From: Streptosporangiaceae bacterium
Lineage (GTDB): Bacteria; Actinomycetota; Actinomycetes; Streptosporangiales; Streptosporangiaceae
Direction of reading: 5' to 3'
NCBI GenBank assembly: GCA_030050125.1
Contig: JASIJN010000312.1
Coordinates: 1-7,462 of the forward strand
DNA length: 7,462 nt
How positions within the stretch are numbered: the stretch's first letter is position 1; every line of letters starts with the position of its first letter. Under the pieces are notes generated by a model. The model made no database searches and was not told where the DNA came from. It saw only the letters and a program-made list of their open reading frames with translations. Below, piece by piece: positions 1 through 6,337 of this stretch. The position numbers and the translations under genes are program-made.

Positions 1-755
1 GAGGCCAGCCGCGCGCGCCGGGCCCCCTCGCCGAACACGCCGGCGGGCGGATCGTCGTCGCCGAGCAACACGACCACGGCGGTCCGGGCCGACGGGTGCG
101 CGGCCGGGTCCGCGGACGTGCACTGGATGACGAGCTCGCGCAGCGGGTCGGGCAGCAGGTCCAGGTCCTCGGGATCCGACGGGTCGGCCGGCCCGCCGAC
201 CGCGGCGAAGAGCATGGTGTGCGCCCAGGCCCGCATGTCCGCTGCCGGGGTGGCGGCGCCGTACGGAGGGGTGATCCCGAACTCGATCACCCGCGGCCCG
301 CTGGCGCCGATCACCACGTACTCGGGCCCGAAGGCCCCGTGCACCAGCCCGGCCTGGTGGATGGCGGCCAGCCCGGTGGCGGTCCCGATGGCCAGCGCCT
401 CGAGATCCGGGCCGTCCCACGCCCCTTCCTCGTTCACCAGCTCGAACAGGGACGGCCCGGCCACGTACTCGCGGACCAGGAACGCGTGACCGGCCTCGAA
501 CCCGGCGCCCAGGATCCGCGCCGCGCAGAACGGCGCCACCCGGGACGCCGCGTTCGCCTCGGCGGTGAACCGGTCCCGTGCCGCGCTGTCCCCCGCCCAG
601 TCGCCTTCCAGCAGCGTGATGCTGACTTGGTTTCCCTCCGGGGTCTGACCGAGGTATACCGGAGTCCCGCCGGGCATCCCGGAGATCCGGCCGGTCAGCC
701 GGTAGCGGCCCAGGCGCCTCGGGTCGCTGGCATGCAGCGGCGCGACGTGGGGCAT
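1..755 (-). CDS. PknB-like Ser/Thr pseudokinase, N-terminal part (runs off left edge)
   Basis: The 251 visible residues align by eye with an actinobacterial PknB-type kinase domain: a start of the form DPRRLGRYRLTGRI, a glycine-loop remnant (about 24-36, ending VYLG), a conserved helix-C Glu in RFTAEA (Glu66), and a DPAAHPSA stretch near 216-223 matching kinase subdomain XI. The catalytic sites are replaced. The VAVK lysine is Thr47 (VSIT). The HRDLKPxN loop reads HGAFGPEY (139-146), losing Asp, Lys and Asn. DFG is EFG (158-160). The activation loop and APE motif are almost absent, because EFG is followed within about 12 residues by PAADMRAWA, which normally lies after APE. A phosphotransfer role is therefore unlikely; a scaffold, regulatory or sensor role is inference. 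The ATG at 755 has GGAG seven bases upstream. The C-terminal part, which may carry other domains, lies outside the window. It is transcribed divergently from the DUF4193 gene. Confidence 0.85.
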   Translation of the reverse strand, partial: MPHVAPLHASDPRRLGRYRLTGRISGMPGGTPVYLGQTPEGNQVSITLLEGDWAGDSAARDRFTAEANAASRVAPFCAARILGAGFEAGHAFLVREYVAGPSLFELVNEEGAWDGPDLEALAIGTATGLAAIHQAGLVHGAFGPEYVVIGASGPRVIEFGITPPYGAATPAADMRAWAHTMLFAAVGGPADPSDPEDLDLLPDPLRELVIQCTSADPAAHPSARTAVVVLLGDDDPPAGVFGEGARRARLA

Positions 756-761
756 AACTGG

Positions 762-766
762 TCTCC
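762..766 (-). promoter_or_regulatory. Ribosome binding site of the pseudokinase gene
   Basis: The minus strand reads GGAGA here, with the GGAG core ending seven bases before the ATG at 755. This supports that ATG as the start. Confidence 0.55.
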
Positions 767-1030
767 GCGGGGGTCTTGCAGGACAGTTGCGCGGTTCGCA
801 CCATACGCACCTTGTGCCTGCTAGGGGCGCTGATCAAGCAAGTTATCTGGGGAGATTTTAGGGGGAATGCCGGGTGTCGTGCGATGTTGTGGGCCAGAGC
901 GGCTACGACACGAACCGCCGGGGATGGGTTGTACGTGTACCAGGCGCCGGGACGTGACAGAATTCCCCGCCGGATTCGGGCACAACCGAAGCTCTCTGAG
1001 CGTTACATCCGCGCGATAGGCAAAGAAGAC

Positions 1031-1037
1031 GGAGGGG
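1031..1037 (+). promoter_or_regulatory. Ribosome binding site of the DUF4193 gene
   Basis: GGAGGGG lies 11 bases before the ATG at 1049. It decides the start at 1049, where the protein begins with the MATDYDxPRKTDDE sequence typical of the family, rather than the longer open frame from 776. Confidence 0.7.
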
Positions 1038-1048
1038 TAAGGGCGCAC

Positions 1049-1348
1049 ATGGCTACCGACTATGACAGCCCGAGGAAGACCGACGACGAACTGACCGAGG
1101 ACAGCCTGCAGGAGCTGCAGGCGCGTCGGATGGACAAGTCGTCGACGGCCATCGACATCGACCCAGACGATGTCGCGGAGTCGCTCGAGCTGCCCGGCGC
1201 GGATCTGTCCAACGAGGAGCTCTCGTTCCGGGTGATCCCGCGCCAGGCCGACGAGTTCACGTGCTCGAGCTGCTTCCTCGTGCACCACAGGAGCCAGCTC
1301 GCGGAAACCCGTGGCGGACAGCTTGTCTGCCGGGAGTGTGCGGCCTAG
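1049..1348 (+). CDS. DUF4193 family zinc-ribbon protein
   Basis: A 99-residue soluble protein that I recognise as the DUF4193 family, which is widespread and highly conserved in Actinobacteria and has no assigned function. Features seen: the conserved start MATDYDSPRKTDDE; an acidic helical N-terminal half with LQELQARRMDKS; the block ELPGADLSNEEL (47-58); and the segment RQADEFTCSSCFLVHHRSQL followed by CREC. Cys72/Cys75 and Cys94/Cys97 form two CxxC pairs, consistent with a zinc ribbon. Full length for the family. It stands alone on the plus strand, divergent from the pseudokinase gene and convergent with the esterase operon. In Streptomyces, as I recall, this gene sits near dut and DUF3093/DUF3710 genes; none of those is visible here, although the window is short. 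Its stop codon lies inside a 12-base palindrome (1341-1352). Confidence 0.95.
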   Translation: MATDYDSPRKTDDELTEDSLQELQARRMDKSSTAIDIDPDDVAESLELPGADLSNEELSFRVIPRQADEFTCSSCFLVHHRSQLAETRGGQLVCRECAA

Positions 1349-1387
1349 GCCGGTCCGGCGAGCCATGCCGGGGCCGGCGGGCCGCGT

Positions 1388-1414
1388 ACCGCGCACGGCG
1401 GCGCCGTGCGCGGT
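1388..1414. terminator. Bidirectional hairpin between convergent genes
   Basis: A perfect 12-base stem (ACCGCGCACGGC at 1388-1399 and GCCGTGCGCGGT at 1403-1414) closes a 3-base loop. It lies 40 bases past the DUF4193 stop and 25 bases past the esterase stop on the other strand, so it could end both transcripts. There is no T-tract, which is common for actinobacterial terminators. A weaker imperfect hairpin (GCCGG-rich) lies at about 1353-1379. Confidence 0.65.
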
Positions 1415-1439
1415 TGCCGCCACGCCCGGGCGGCTCCCG

Positions 1440-2918
1440 CTATCCGCTGGCCCAGATCGCGCGCTCGTCCGCGCGGGGGTTGTTCGCCAGGCCCCCGCCC
1501 GGGCTGTCGAAGACCATCACGGGGTAGCTCTCATCACAGGCCGGCCAGCCGGGATCGCCGTCGCGGGCGAAGGCGACCCAGGCGGCGTGCATCCGCTCGG
1601 CTAGCTGCGCGGGCGGCGCCGTCCCGAGCGCCGGCTCGGCCCCCTCGGCCGACAGGTTGTCGAACACAAAGGGGATCTCCAGCGAGTGGCAGGCGCCGAG
1701 CCCGCTGACCGGGCTCGGCCAAGCGAACTCATACAAATAGGTCGCGGCGGCCGCGCCGCGGCGGGCGTCCGCCACGCTGAGCGCGGGCAGCCGGAAGTAC
1801 CGGTCGGTGAGCAGGGCGCACGCGACGTCGCCGGGGGAGGCGCCCGGCCGGTTGGCCCGGTAGAGATCGGCCACCGGCCGCGGGATCCCGAAGACCGCCA
1901 GCAGGCCGGCCAGACCCGGTTCGTCCAGCAGCCCGGCCAGCCCGGTCGGCACCAGGAACAGCCGGAACTCCTCGGTCGTCGTGCCGGTCAGCAGCGGCAC
2001 CGCGGATCCGGCGCCAGCCGCGATCGCCTCCATCGGGCGAACCGGGATCAGGTCGCCGTCCACCACGGGGATGAACGGCAGCGCGCTGGCCACGATCGTC
2101 GCGCCGAAGCGCGCCGGGTCCGCCCCGGCGGCCAGCGCGTCGCGCACCTCGGTCTGCGCCTTGATCAGCTCGGGCAGCCTGAGCACGGCCAGGCTCGCGG
2201 CCGTGGGCTCGCGGCCGAGGGACAGGCCGAGTTCCTTGGTCACCAGGGCCGCGTCCGCCGGGTCCGCCGCCGCCTGCACCGAGCCGCTCTGCGTGATCGC
2301 CCTGGCGAACAGGCCCCGTGCGCGGGGCATGGCCAGCAGCGTGGTCACGCTCATCGCGCCCGCCGACTCGCCGAAGACCGTGACGTTGCCGGGGTCGCCG
2401 CCGAACCCGGCGATGTTGTCGCGGACCCACTCGAGCGCCGCGATCTGGTCCAGCAGGCCGCGGTTGGCCGGAGCGTCGGGCAGCAGCGCGAACCCGTCCA
2501 CGCCCAGCCGGTAATTGATGGTCACCAGCACGACGCCGTCCCGGGCGAACGCGTGGCCGTCGTAGATCGGCAGGGCCGAGTTGCCGTTGCTGAACCCGCC
2601 GCCGTGGATCCACACCATGACCGGAAGGCCGGCCCCGCCGGGATCGGGCGTCCACACGTTCAGGTTCAGCCAGTCGTCGCCCGGGATGTTCGGCTCGGGC
2701 AGCAGCTCGTCGAACGGCGCCGCGTAGTCCGGTTTCGGCGGGGTGGCGCCCAGCGCGCCGACGTCACGCACGCCGTCCCAGGGCTCGGGCGGCGCCGGGG
2801 CCCGGAACCGCAGCGGCCCGGTCGGGCTGGCCGCGTACGGGATGCCGAGGAAGCTGGCCACGCCGTCGCGTACCTGGCCGCGCACTGTCCCGTAGCGGGT
2901 GGTGACGGTGGGTTCCAT
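1440..2918 (-). CDS. Type-B carboxylesterase (alpha/beta hydrolase, PnbA-like)
   Basis: A 492-residue type-B carboxylesterase, close to the usual length of bacterial para-nitrobenzyl esterases, that hydrolyses carboxylic esters; the natural substrate is unknown. Visible signatures: FLGIPYA (23-29) and RFRAPAPPEPWDG (37-49), typical of the family N terminus; the oxyanion-hole motif HGGGF (105-109); NYRLGVDGF (135-143); the nucleophile elbow GESAG (183-187, Ser185); a probable acid in TTTEEF (Glu316 or Glu317); and the catalytic His in ACHSLEIPFVF (His411). The triad therefore looks intact. No signal peptide is seen, so the enzyme is predicted to be cytoplasmic. The gene begins 27 bases after the phosphatase stop, which suggests one transcript, but the ATG at 2918 has no clear Shine-Dalgarno sequence, so it may depend on upstream translation. 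A short internal duplication (GLAGLL twice) occurs near residues 326-340. Confidence 0.95.
   Translation of the reverse strand: MEPTVTTRYGTVRGQVRDGVASFLGIPYAASPTGPLRFRAPAPPEPWDGVRDVGALGATPPKPDYAAPFDELLPEPNIPGDDWLNLNVWTPDPGGAGLPVMVWIHGGGFSNGNSALPIYDGHAFARDGVVLVTINYRLGVDGFALLPDAPANRGLLDQIAALEWVRDNIAGFGGDPGNVTVFGESAGAMSVTTLLAMPRARGLFARAITQSGSVQAAADPADAALVTKELGLSLGREPTAASLAVLRLPELIKAQTEVRDALAAGADPARFGATIVASALPFIPVVDGDLIPVRPMEAIAAGAGSAVPLLTGTTTEEFRLFLVPTGLAGLLDEPGLAGLLAVFGIPRPVADLYRANRPGASPGDVACALLTDRYFRLPALSVADARRGAAAATYLYEFAWPSPVSGLGACHSLEIPFVFDNLSAEGAEPALGTAPPAQLAERMHAAWVAFARDGDPGWPACDESYPVMVFDSPGGGLANNPRADERAIWASG
1899..1946. repeat. Imperfect tandem repeat inside the esterase gene
   Basis: Two copies of about 21-22 bases (1899-1920 and 1926-1946, both starting CAGCAG and containing CCGGCCAG) are separated by 5 bases. 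They encode the duplicated GLAGLL peptide. The frame is kept and the protein aligns on both sides, so it is a small in-frame duplication or low-complexity helix and not a disruption. Confidence 0.5.
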
Positions 2919-2945
2919 GAGCGAACTTTGCCATGTTGGTGGTTT

Positions 2946-3998
2946 TTACGCCACGTCTGCGGCTGATCTCGGGCACTCTGCCTGATCGCGGTAGACCAGC
3001 AGCAGGGCCACGTCGTCGTCGGGCGCGTGGCCCACATACCGGGTCAGCTCGCGGCTGAGCCGTTCGACCAGGGTGCCGTAGGCGTCGGGGTCCAGGACGG
3101 AGGCGCAGCTGGCCAGCGGGAAGAAGGCACCGGCCGTGTTCCGCGCCTCGGTCGCGCCGTCGGTGTAGAACAACACCGCGTCGTGCTCGTGCAGCGGGAT
3201 GGTGACCGGGATGCGCGGCTCGGGCCCGAGGTGACCCAGTCCCAGCGGCAGGCTGCCCTGGCCAGGATCGACGAACCTGGGCTCCTCCTCCCCGAGCAGC
3301 AGCGGGGTCGGATGACCGCAGCTGAGCAGCTCCATCTTGGAGCCGTCGGCGCTGATCTCGGCAAAGATCGCGGTCACGAACCCCTCGTCGGGTAGCTGGC
3401 GGCTCAGGCTGGTCTCGATCCGGGCCGCGATCGCGGCCAGGCTGTCCTCCTCGTGCGCGGCGTCGCGGAACGCCCCCAGCAGCGCGGCCGCGGTTTGCAC
3501 CGCCGGCAGGCCCTTGCCCTGCGCGTCGCCGACGACCAGGCGCACGCCGGCCGCGGCGTCCACCACGTCGTACAGGTCTCCGCCGACCCGCGCCTGGGAT
3601 GACGCCGACAGGTACTTCACCGCGAGCCGGACCGAGCCGAGCTGCAGGGGCACCGGGCGCAGCACGACCTGCTGGGCCGTCTCGGCCACCACCCGGACCT
3701 GCGCTAGTTCGTGTTCCCGGCGCCTGCGGACCGTGCTGGCCGCGATCCCGGCGGCGGTGACCGCAGCCACCGCCACCAGGCCGACCACGTCCGCGCGGCG
3801 CCCGGTCGCGTCCGCCACCGGGCAGAGCAGGAACATCATGCAGATCATCATGGCCAGGCCGCCGGCCGCCAGGGTGTATACCGCCCCGCCGATCGCCGCC
3901 GCCACGGCCGGGCCGACCGCCAGCAGCGGTACCAGCCCGAACATCGAACCTGTGATCAGCCGGGCCGCGGCGATCCCGACCGTCAGCACGAACGGCAA
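2946..3998 (-). CDS. Membrane-anchored SpoIIE/PP2C-type Ser/Thr phosphatase
   Basis: From the TTG at 3998 this is 350 residues: an N-terminal hydrophobic region of about four membrane segments (roughly 1-15, 20-40, 42-60, 70-88), a charged linker RRRREHELAQ, then a SpoIIE-type PP2C domain (about 105-337). Metal-site motifs are present: VGGDLYDV (138-145), GDAQGKGLPA (157-166), SCGHPTPLLL (226-235), YTDGATEAR (278-286) and DDDVALLLV (327-335). Such proteins dephosphorylate Ser/Thr residues, commonly on anti-sigma-factor antagonists; the partner here is unknown. The start is uncertain. TTG 3998 has no ribosome binding site and cuts into the first membrane segment, whose hydrophobic sequence (SSALLLAL) continues upstream in the same frame. 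No in-frame ATG or GTG exists before the upstream in-frame TGA, whereas an out-of-frame ATG sits at 4041 directly after AGAGGGGG. It is followed by the esterase gene. Confidence 0.9.
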   Translation of the reverse strand: MPFVLTVGIAAARLITGSMFGLVPLLAVGPAVAAAIGGAVYTLAAGGLAMMICMMFLLCPVADATGRRADVVGLVAVAAVTAAGIAASTVRRRREHELAQVRVVAETAQQVVLRPVPLQLGSVRLAVKYLSASSQARVGGDLYDVVDAAAGVRLVVGDAQGKGLPAVQTAAALLGAFRDAAHEEDSLAAIAARIETSLSRQLPDEGFVTAIFAEISADGSKMELLSCGHPTPLLLGEEEPRFVDPGQGSLPLGLGHLGPEPRIPVTIPLHEHDAVLFYTDGATEARNTAGAFFPLASCASVLDPDAYGTLVERLSRELTRYVGHAPDDDVALLLVYRDQAECPRSAADVA

Positions 3999-4041
3999 GG
4001 CCAGCAGCAGCGCGGAACTCGTTCTGTGTCGGATGACCCAT

Positions 4042-4049
4042 CCCCCTCT
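4042..4049 (-). promoter_or_regulatory. Shine-Dalgarno-like sequence upstream of the phosphatase gene
   Basis: The minus strand reads AGAGGGGG immediately before ATG 4041-4039. That ATG is one base out of frame with the phosphatase. The sequence suggests translation begins close to 4035-4041 rather than at TTG 3998, 43 bases farther on. Confidence 0.35.
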
Positions 4050-4153
4050 GGACCCCTGGCCCGCGACCTGCGCGGACGCGCCGGGCAGTCACCACGGCTC
4101 AACCACCCCCAAGCATGGCTGCGCCCGCGCGCCTATCCCTGCGCGATCCCCCG

Positions 4154-4185
4154 AGGCGAGCGGAACGCACTGGCAGCGCTCGCCT
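4154..4185 (-). terminator. Hairpin directly after the reductase stop
   Basis: A perfect 9-base stem (AGGCGAGCG at 4154-4162 and CGCTCGCCT at 4177-4185) encloses a 14-base loop, beginning on the base after the reductase stop codon (4188-4186). It probably ends the regulator-reductase transcript. It separates it from the phosphatase gene, whose start lies more than 110 bases farther on with no recognisable promoter in the gap. No T-tract is present. Confidence 0.5.
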
Positions 4186-4983
4186 TCACTGACGGCTGGC
4201 GGCACGCCAAACGCACGGGCCAGCTTTCTTTCCCCGGTGGCAATCTACGACGGTGAACCACGTGCCTGTCAAACCGGGCCCGCGCCAGGGGCGCCCGCGT
4301 AACACCGACCGGCGCTGCACCAGGTAGCGGAGCACCGCCGTCTCGCCGGCCTTCGACACGTCGGCCAGCCGCATCCGGCGCGCGGCGGATTGCGGCAGGC
4401 CGACGCCGGGGGTGACGAACCGGGGTGCCTCCTGGTCGCCGACGAAAAAGCCTCCGATCGTCACGTGCACTTCGTCGACGAGGTCGGCCCGCAGGAGCTG
4501 GGTGTGGACCTGCTCGCCGCCCTCCACCATCAGCCGCCTGGTGCCCCGCGCGCCGAGATCGTCCAGCGCTGCCGCGAGATCCACCTGCGCGCCGAGCGGG
4601 GCGATCTCGGCGAGATCGCCGAGCGAGGCACGCAGGGCGGCGGCCGCGCTGTCCGGGCAATAGACGAGCTTGTCGCCGTCCGAGCCCCAGATCCGCAGAT
4701 CCGGGCCGAGATTTCCGCTGCGCGTCACGATCACCCGCAGCAGCTCCTCGGTGAGCCCGCGGGCCGCGCGGGCCGCGCGCCGCTCGGGTGATTTGATGCG
4801 AAGACGCGGATTGTCCCGGCGCAGTGTGGTCGCCCCGATCATGATGGCATCGCACCCCGCGCGGACCTCGTCTACCCGGTCGAGATCTTCCGTGCTGGAC
4901 AGCACGAGCCGCTCCGGGCCGGTGTCGTCGATATAGCCGTCGATGGACTGGGCGACGGATAGCAGCACATACGGGCGCGGCAT
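4186..4983 (-). CDS. RibD C-terminal-domain (pyrimidine reductase/DHFR-fold) protein
   Basis: A 265-residue NADPH-dependent reductase of the RibD_C family, with a dihydrofolate-reductase-like fold. Family motifs: MPRPYVLLSVAQSIDGYI at the start; DAIMIGATTLRRDNPRL (45-61), the counterpart of DAILVGxxTVRxDDPxL; and RLMVEGGEQVHTQLLRADLVDEV (150-172), the VEGG substrate-binding segment. There is no deaminase domain, so this is a stand-alone reductase; no other riboflavin gene is nearby, so acting in flavin synthesis or on another substrate is undecided. I chose ATG 4983 because GGAAAGG lies eight bases upstream and the homologous region begins there; an in-frame start at 5037 would overlap the regulator gene. 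The recognisable domain ends near residue 223 (LRYLVQ); the remaining 42 or so residues are Arg/Trp/Gly-rich and do not resemble the family. It is 19 bases behind the regulator gene, so is probably cotranscribed. Confidence 0.88.
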   Translation of the reverse strand: MPRPYVLLSVAQSIDGYIDDTGPERLVLSSTEDLDRVDEVRAGCDAIMIGATTLRRDNPRLRIKSPERRAARAARGLTEELLRVIVTRSGNLGPDLRIWGSDGDKLVYCPDSAAAALRASLGDLAEIAPLGAQVDLAAALDDLGARGTRRLMVEGGEQVHTQLLRADLVDEVHVTIGGFFVGDQEAPRFVTPGVGLPQSAARRMRLADVSKAGETAVLRYLVQRRSVLRGRPWRGPGLTGTWFTVVDCHRGKKAGPCVWRAASRQ

Positions 4984-5002
4984 CCGGTGGGCCTTTCCGG
5001 GA

Positions 5003-6190
5003 CTACCCGCGCTGAGCGTGGGACTTGGGGCCGACAAGGAGACTGGCGAGCGCGTGGTGGACCTCGTCGGTTGCCGAGTGTGACGGCCATCGGTGGCACA
5101 ACGTGCGGTCCAGCCGGCGTAGTTCCATGACGATCCGGCCCGAGCCGGTCAGCTCGGCGATCCGAGCGGCGCGGACGCCGACAGCGGCGGCGTCCAGATC
5201 CCCCGCACTGGCGTAGGCGACCGCCTGCCGGGCGAGGTGCACGCCCCGTTCCCGGCGCAGGCTGTTCGGGATCCCGTCGATGGCCTTGCCGAACAGGGCT
5301 GCCGCCTTCTCGTGGTCGCCGAGGACATTCAGGCAGCGGGCCCGGGCCACCTCGACGTAGGCGGGCGTGAGCCATGCGGTCCACGGGGCGGACGGATCCC
5401 CGCCCGGGCGCTCGACGATCTGTGCCGCCTCATCCAGGGCCTGCTGGCATGCCCTGGCATTCCCGGCCAGAGCGTGGCCGTGGGCCTCGTAAGCGGCGCT
5501 GGCCGCGCGCAGTCTCGTCGCGCCGCCGGATGCGAGGTGGGCCGCGGCCACCGCGAGGTCGATCGCGGCGGCGGGATCGTGCATGTCGCCGGCCAACTGG
5601 GACTTGCGGGCCAGGACGAACGCGGCCCACTGCATGTCGCCGGCCATGTGCGCCCATTCCAGGGCGCGGTCGAGCCAGTACTGGGCGCTGCGAAATTCGG
5701 CGCAGTCCTGGTGCAGCCACGCCAGCGTCTCGGCGTACTGGGCCTGCACGACCAGCAGATCGCGGGAGTCGGCACCCGTGCGGCCCTGGCGAAGCTGCTG
5801 GATGAGGGCGAGTTGGTCACGGGCGACCGGCATGAGCGCACGAGGTCCGAACAGGCTGTCGTGATCGGATATCACGTCGCGGAACCGGCGGAAGTGCTCC
5901 ACCGGCCGCACATCGTCGGTGCTGCCCACCAGCAGCGGCGCCGCCGCGTGGCGGGGCACGCTGAGCTGCGGACCGGTATCCCGCCCGGCTGAACCCGCGG
6001 CGGCGATCAACTCGCCTCTCGCGCCGAGGATCTCGTCCAGTTCGGCCGCGCACTGGGGGGAGGCGCGCTTCGCCCCGGTGCGGAGGTTGGAGATGTGCCC
6101 GGCGGTGTAGTTCGACTCGCGCGCTAGCTCGTGCACGCCAACACCCCGCGCCGTCATCAGACGGGTGAGCGCATCACCGAAGGCGGTCAT
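5003..6190 (-). CDS. XRE-family HTH regulator with TPR-like C-terminal domain
   Basis: A 395-residue cytoplasmic DNA-binding protein. Residues about 5-58 form an XRE/Cro-type helix-turn-helix, with GVHELARESNY as the first helix and TAGHISNLRTG (29-39) as the recognition helix. After a linker with SVPRHAAAPL, residues about 120-370 are made of Ala-rich paired helices of TPR type, for example LLVVQAQYAETLAWLHQD, YWLDRALEWAHMAGD and VLARKSQLAGD; this layout is common in actinomycete regulators, where the repeats are thought to bind a peptide, protein or small-molecule signal. Length is usual for the class. ATG 6190 has only weak ribosome-binding-site similarity upstream, but the HTH begins right after it. 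It is divergent from the small Trp-rich protein gene and precedes the reductase gene by 19 bases. Autoregulation from the shared 147-base intergenic region is an inference. Confidence 0.92.
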   Translation of the reverse strand: MTAFGDALTRLMTARGVGVHELARESNYTAGHISNLRTGAKRASPQCAAELDEILGARGELIAAAGSAGRDTGPQLSVPRHAAAPLLVGSTDDVRPVEHFRRFRDVISDHDSLFGPRALMPVARDQLALIQQLRQGRTGADSRDLLVVQAQYAETLAWLHQDCAEFRSAQYWLDRALEWAHMAGDMQWAAFVLARKSQLAGDMHDPAAAIDLAVAAAHLASGGATRLRAASAAYEAHGHALAGNARACQQALDEAAQIVERPGGDPSAPWTAWLTPAYVEVARARCLNVLGDHEKAAALFGKAIDGIPNSLRRERGVHLARQAVAYASAGDLDAAAVGVRAARIAELTGSGRIVMELRRLDRTLCHRWPSHSATDEVHHALASLLVGPKSHAQRG

Positions 6191-6337
6191 GCTGCGTTCT
6201 ACCGATCGCGTGAGTTTTCCTAGGCGCCTGTCGTCCGTATTCCGGTTTCCATTGTGGGCAACAGCTACAGGTTAAGCCTGATGCTCAGTTAGCTACCTCC
6301 TAACCGGATTGATACGTGCGCGAGGAGGGCGACCGAG
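6191..6337. promoter_or_regulatory. Divergent promoter region of regulator and small-protein genes
   Basis: This 147-base region is clearly less GC-rich than the genes and separates divergent starts. On the plus strand CTGATG (6278-6283), a 17-base spacer and TAACCG (6301-6306) form a weak promoter candidate for the small gene, which would give a 5' leader of about 25 bases. AGCTAC occurs twice, at 6263-6268 and 6291-6296. TAGCTACCTCCTAACC at 6290-6305 resembles a sequence in front of the acyl-CoA synthetase gene. No convincing minus-strand promoter is seen. Confidence 0.45.
6322..6329 (+). promoter_or_regulatory. Strong ribosome binding site of the small-protein gene
   Basis: GAGGAGGG lies eight bases before ATG 6338. 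It is the best Shine-Dalgarno sequence in the window and is a main reason to accept the 80-codon gene as real. Confidence 0.8.

Larger units (their letters stand above)
756..1048. other. Divergent intergenic region between pseudokinase and DUF4193 genes
   Basis: This 293-base stretch must hold the promoters of both flanking genes, but I find no convincing -35/-10 pair in either direction. It contains a 7-base inverted repeat (GTGTCGT at 874-880 and ACGACAC at 905-911), an imperfect 14-base palindrome at 929-942 (TTGTAC-GT-GTACCA), a 5-base inverted repeat TTCGG/CCGAA around 974-990, and a direct repeat CGCACC-ATA-CGCACC at 797-811. It is locally less GC-rich around 835-865 (TTATCT and GATTTTAG), as expected of a regulatory region. 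The frame of the DUF4193 gene stays open back to 776, but that extension has no family similarity or start signal, so I treat it as non-coding. Confidence 0.5.

Noticed and set aside
776..1048. N-terminal extension of the DUF4193 gene from 776
   Set aside because: The family sequence begins at 1049 with a ribosome binding site before it; the extension looks like intergenic DNA read in frame.
1341..1352. 12-base perfect palindrome CGGCCTAGGCCG over the DUF4193 stop codon
   Set aside because: Short GC palindromes are frequent here and the adjacent 12-base stem hairpin is the better terminator candidate.
1686..2966. A 426-codon plus-strand open frame opposite the esterase
   Set aside because: Low-complexity Arg/Gly/Gln/Ala composition without motifs; it is the antisense shadow of a gene with an intact catalytic triad.
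2764..4095. A 443-codon minus-strand open frame overlapping the phosphatase and the start of the esterase
   Set aside because: It is the +1 shadow of the phosphatase: extremely Gly/Arg/Pro-rich with no domain, whereas the phosphatase frame carries all PP2C motifs.
3337..4302. A 321-codon plus-strand open frame opposite the phosphatase and reductase ends
   Set aside because: Ser/Ala/Arg-rich with no recognisable domain and no ribosome binding site; explained by high GC content.
4984..5037. Longer start of the reductase at 5037
   Set aside because: It overlaps the regulator gene, and the ATG at 4983 has a well-spaced GGAAAGG and matches the family N terminus.
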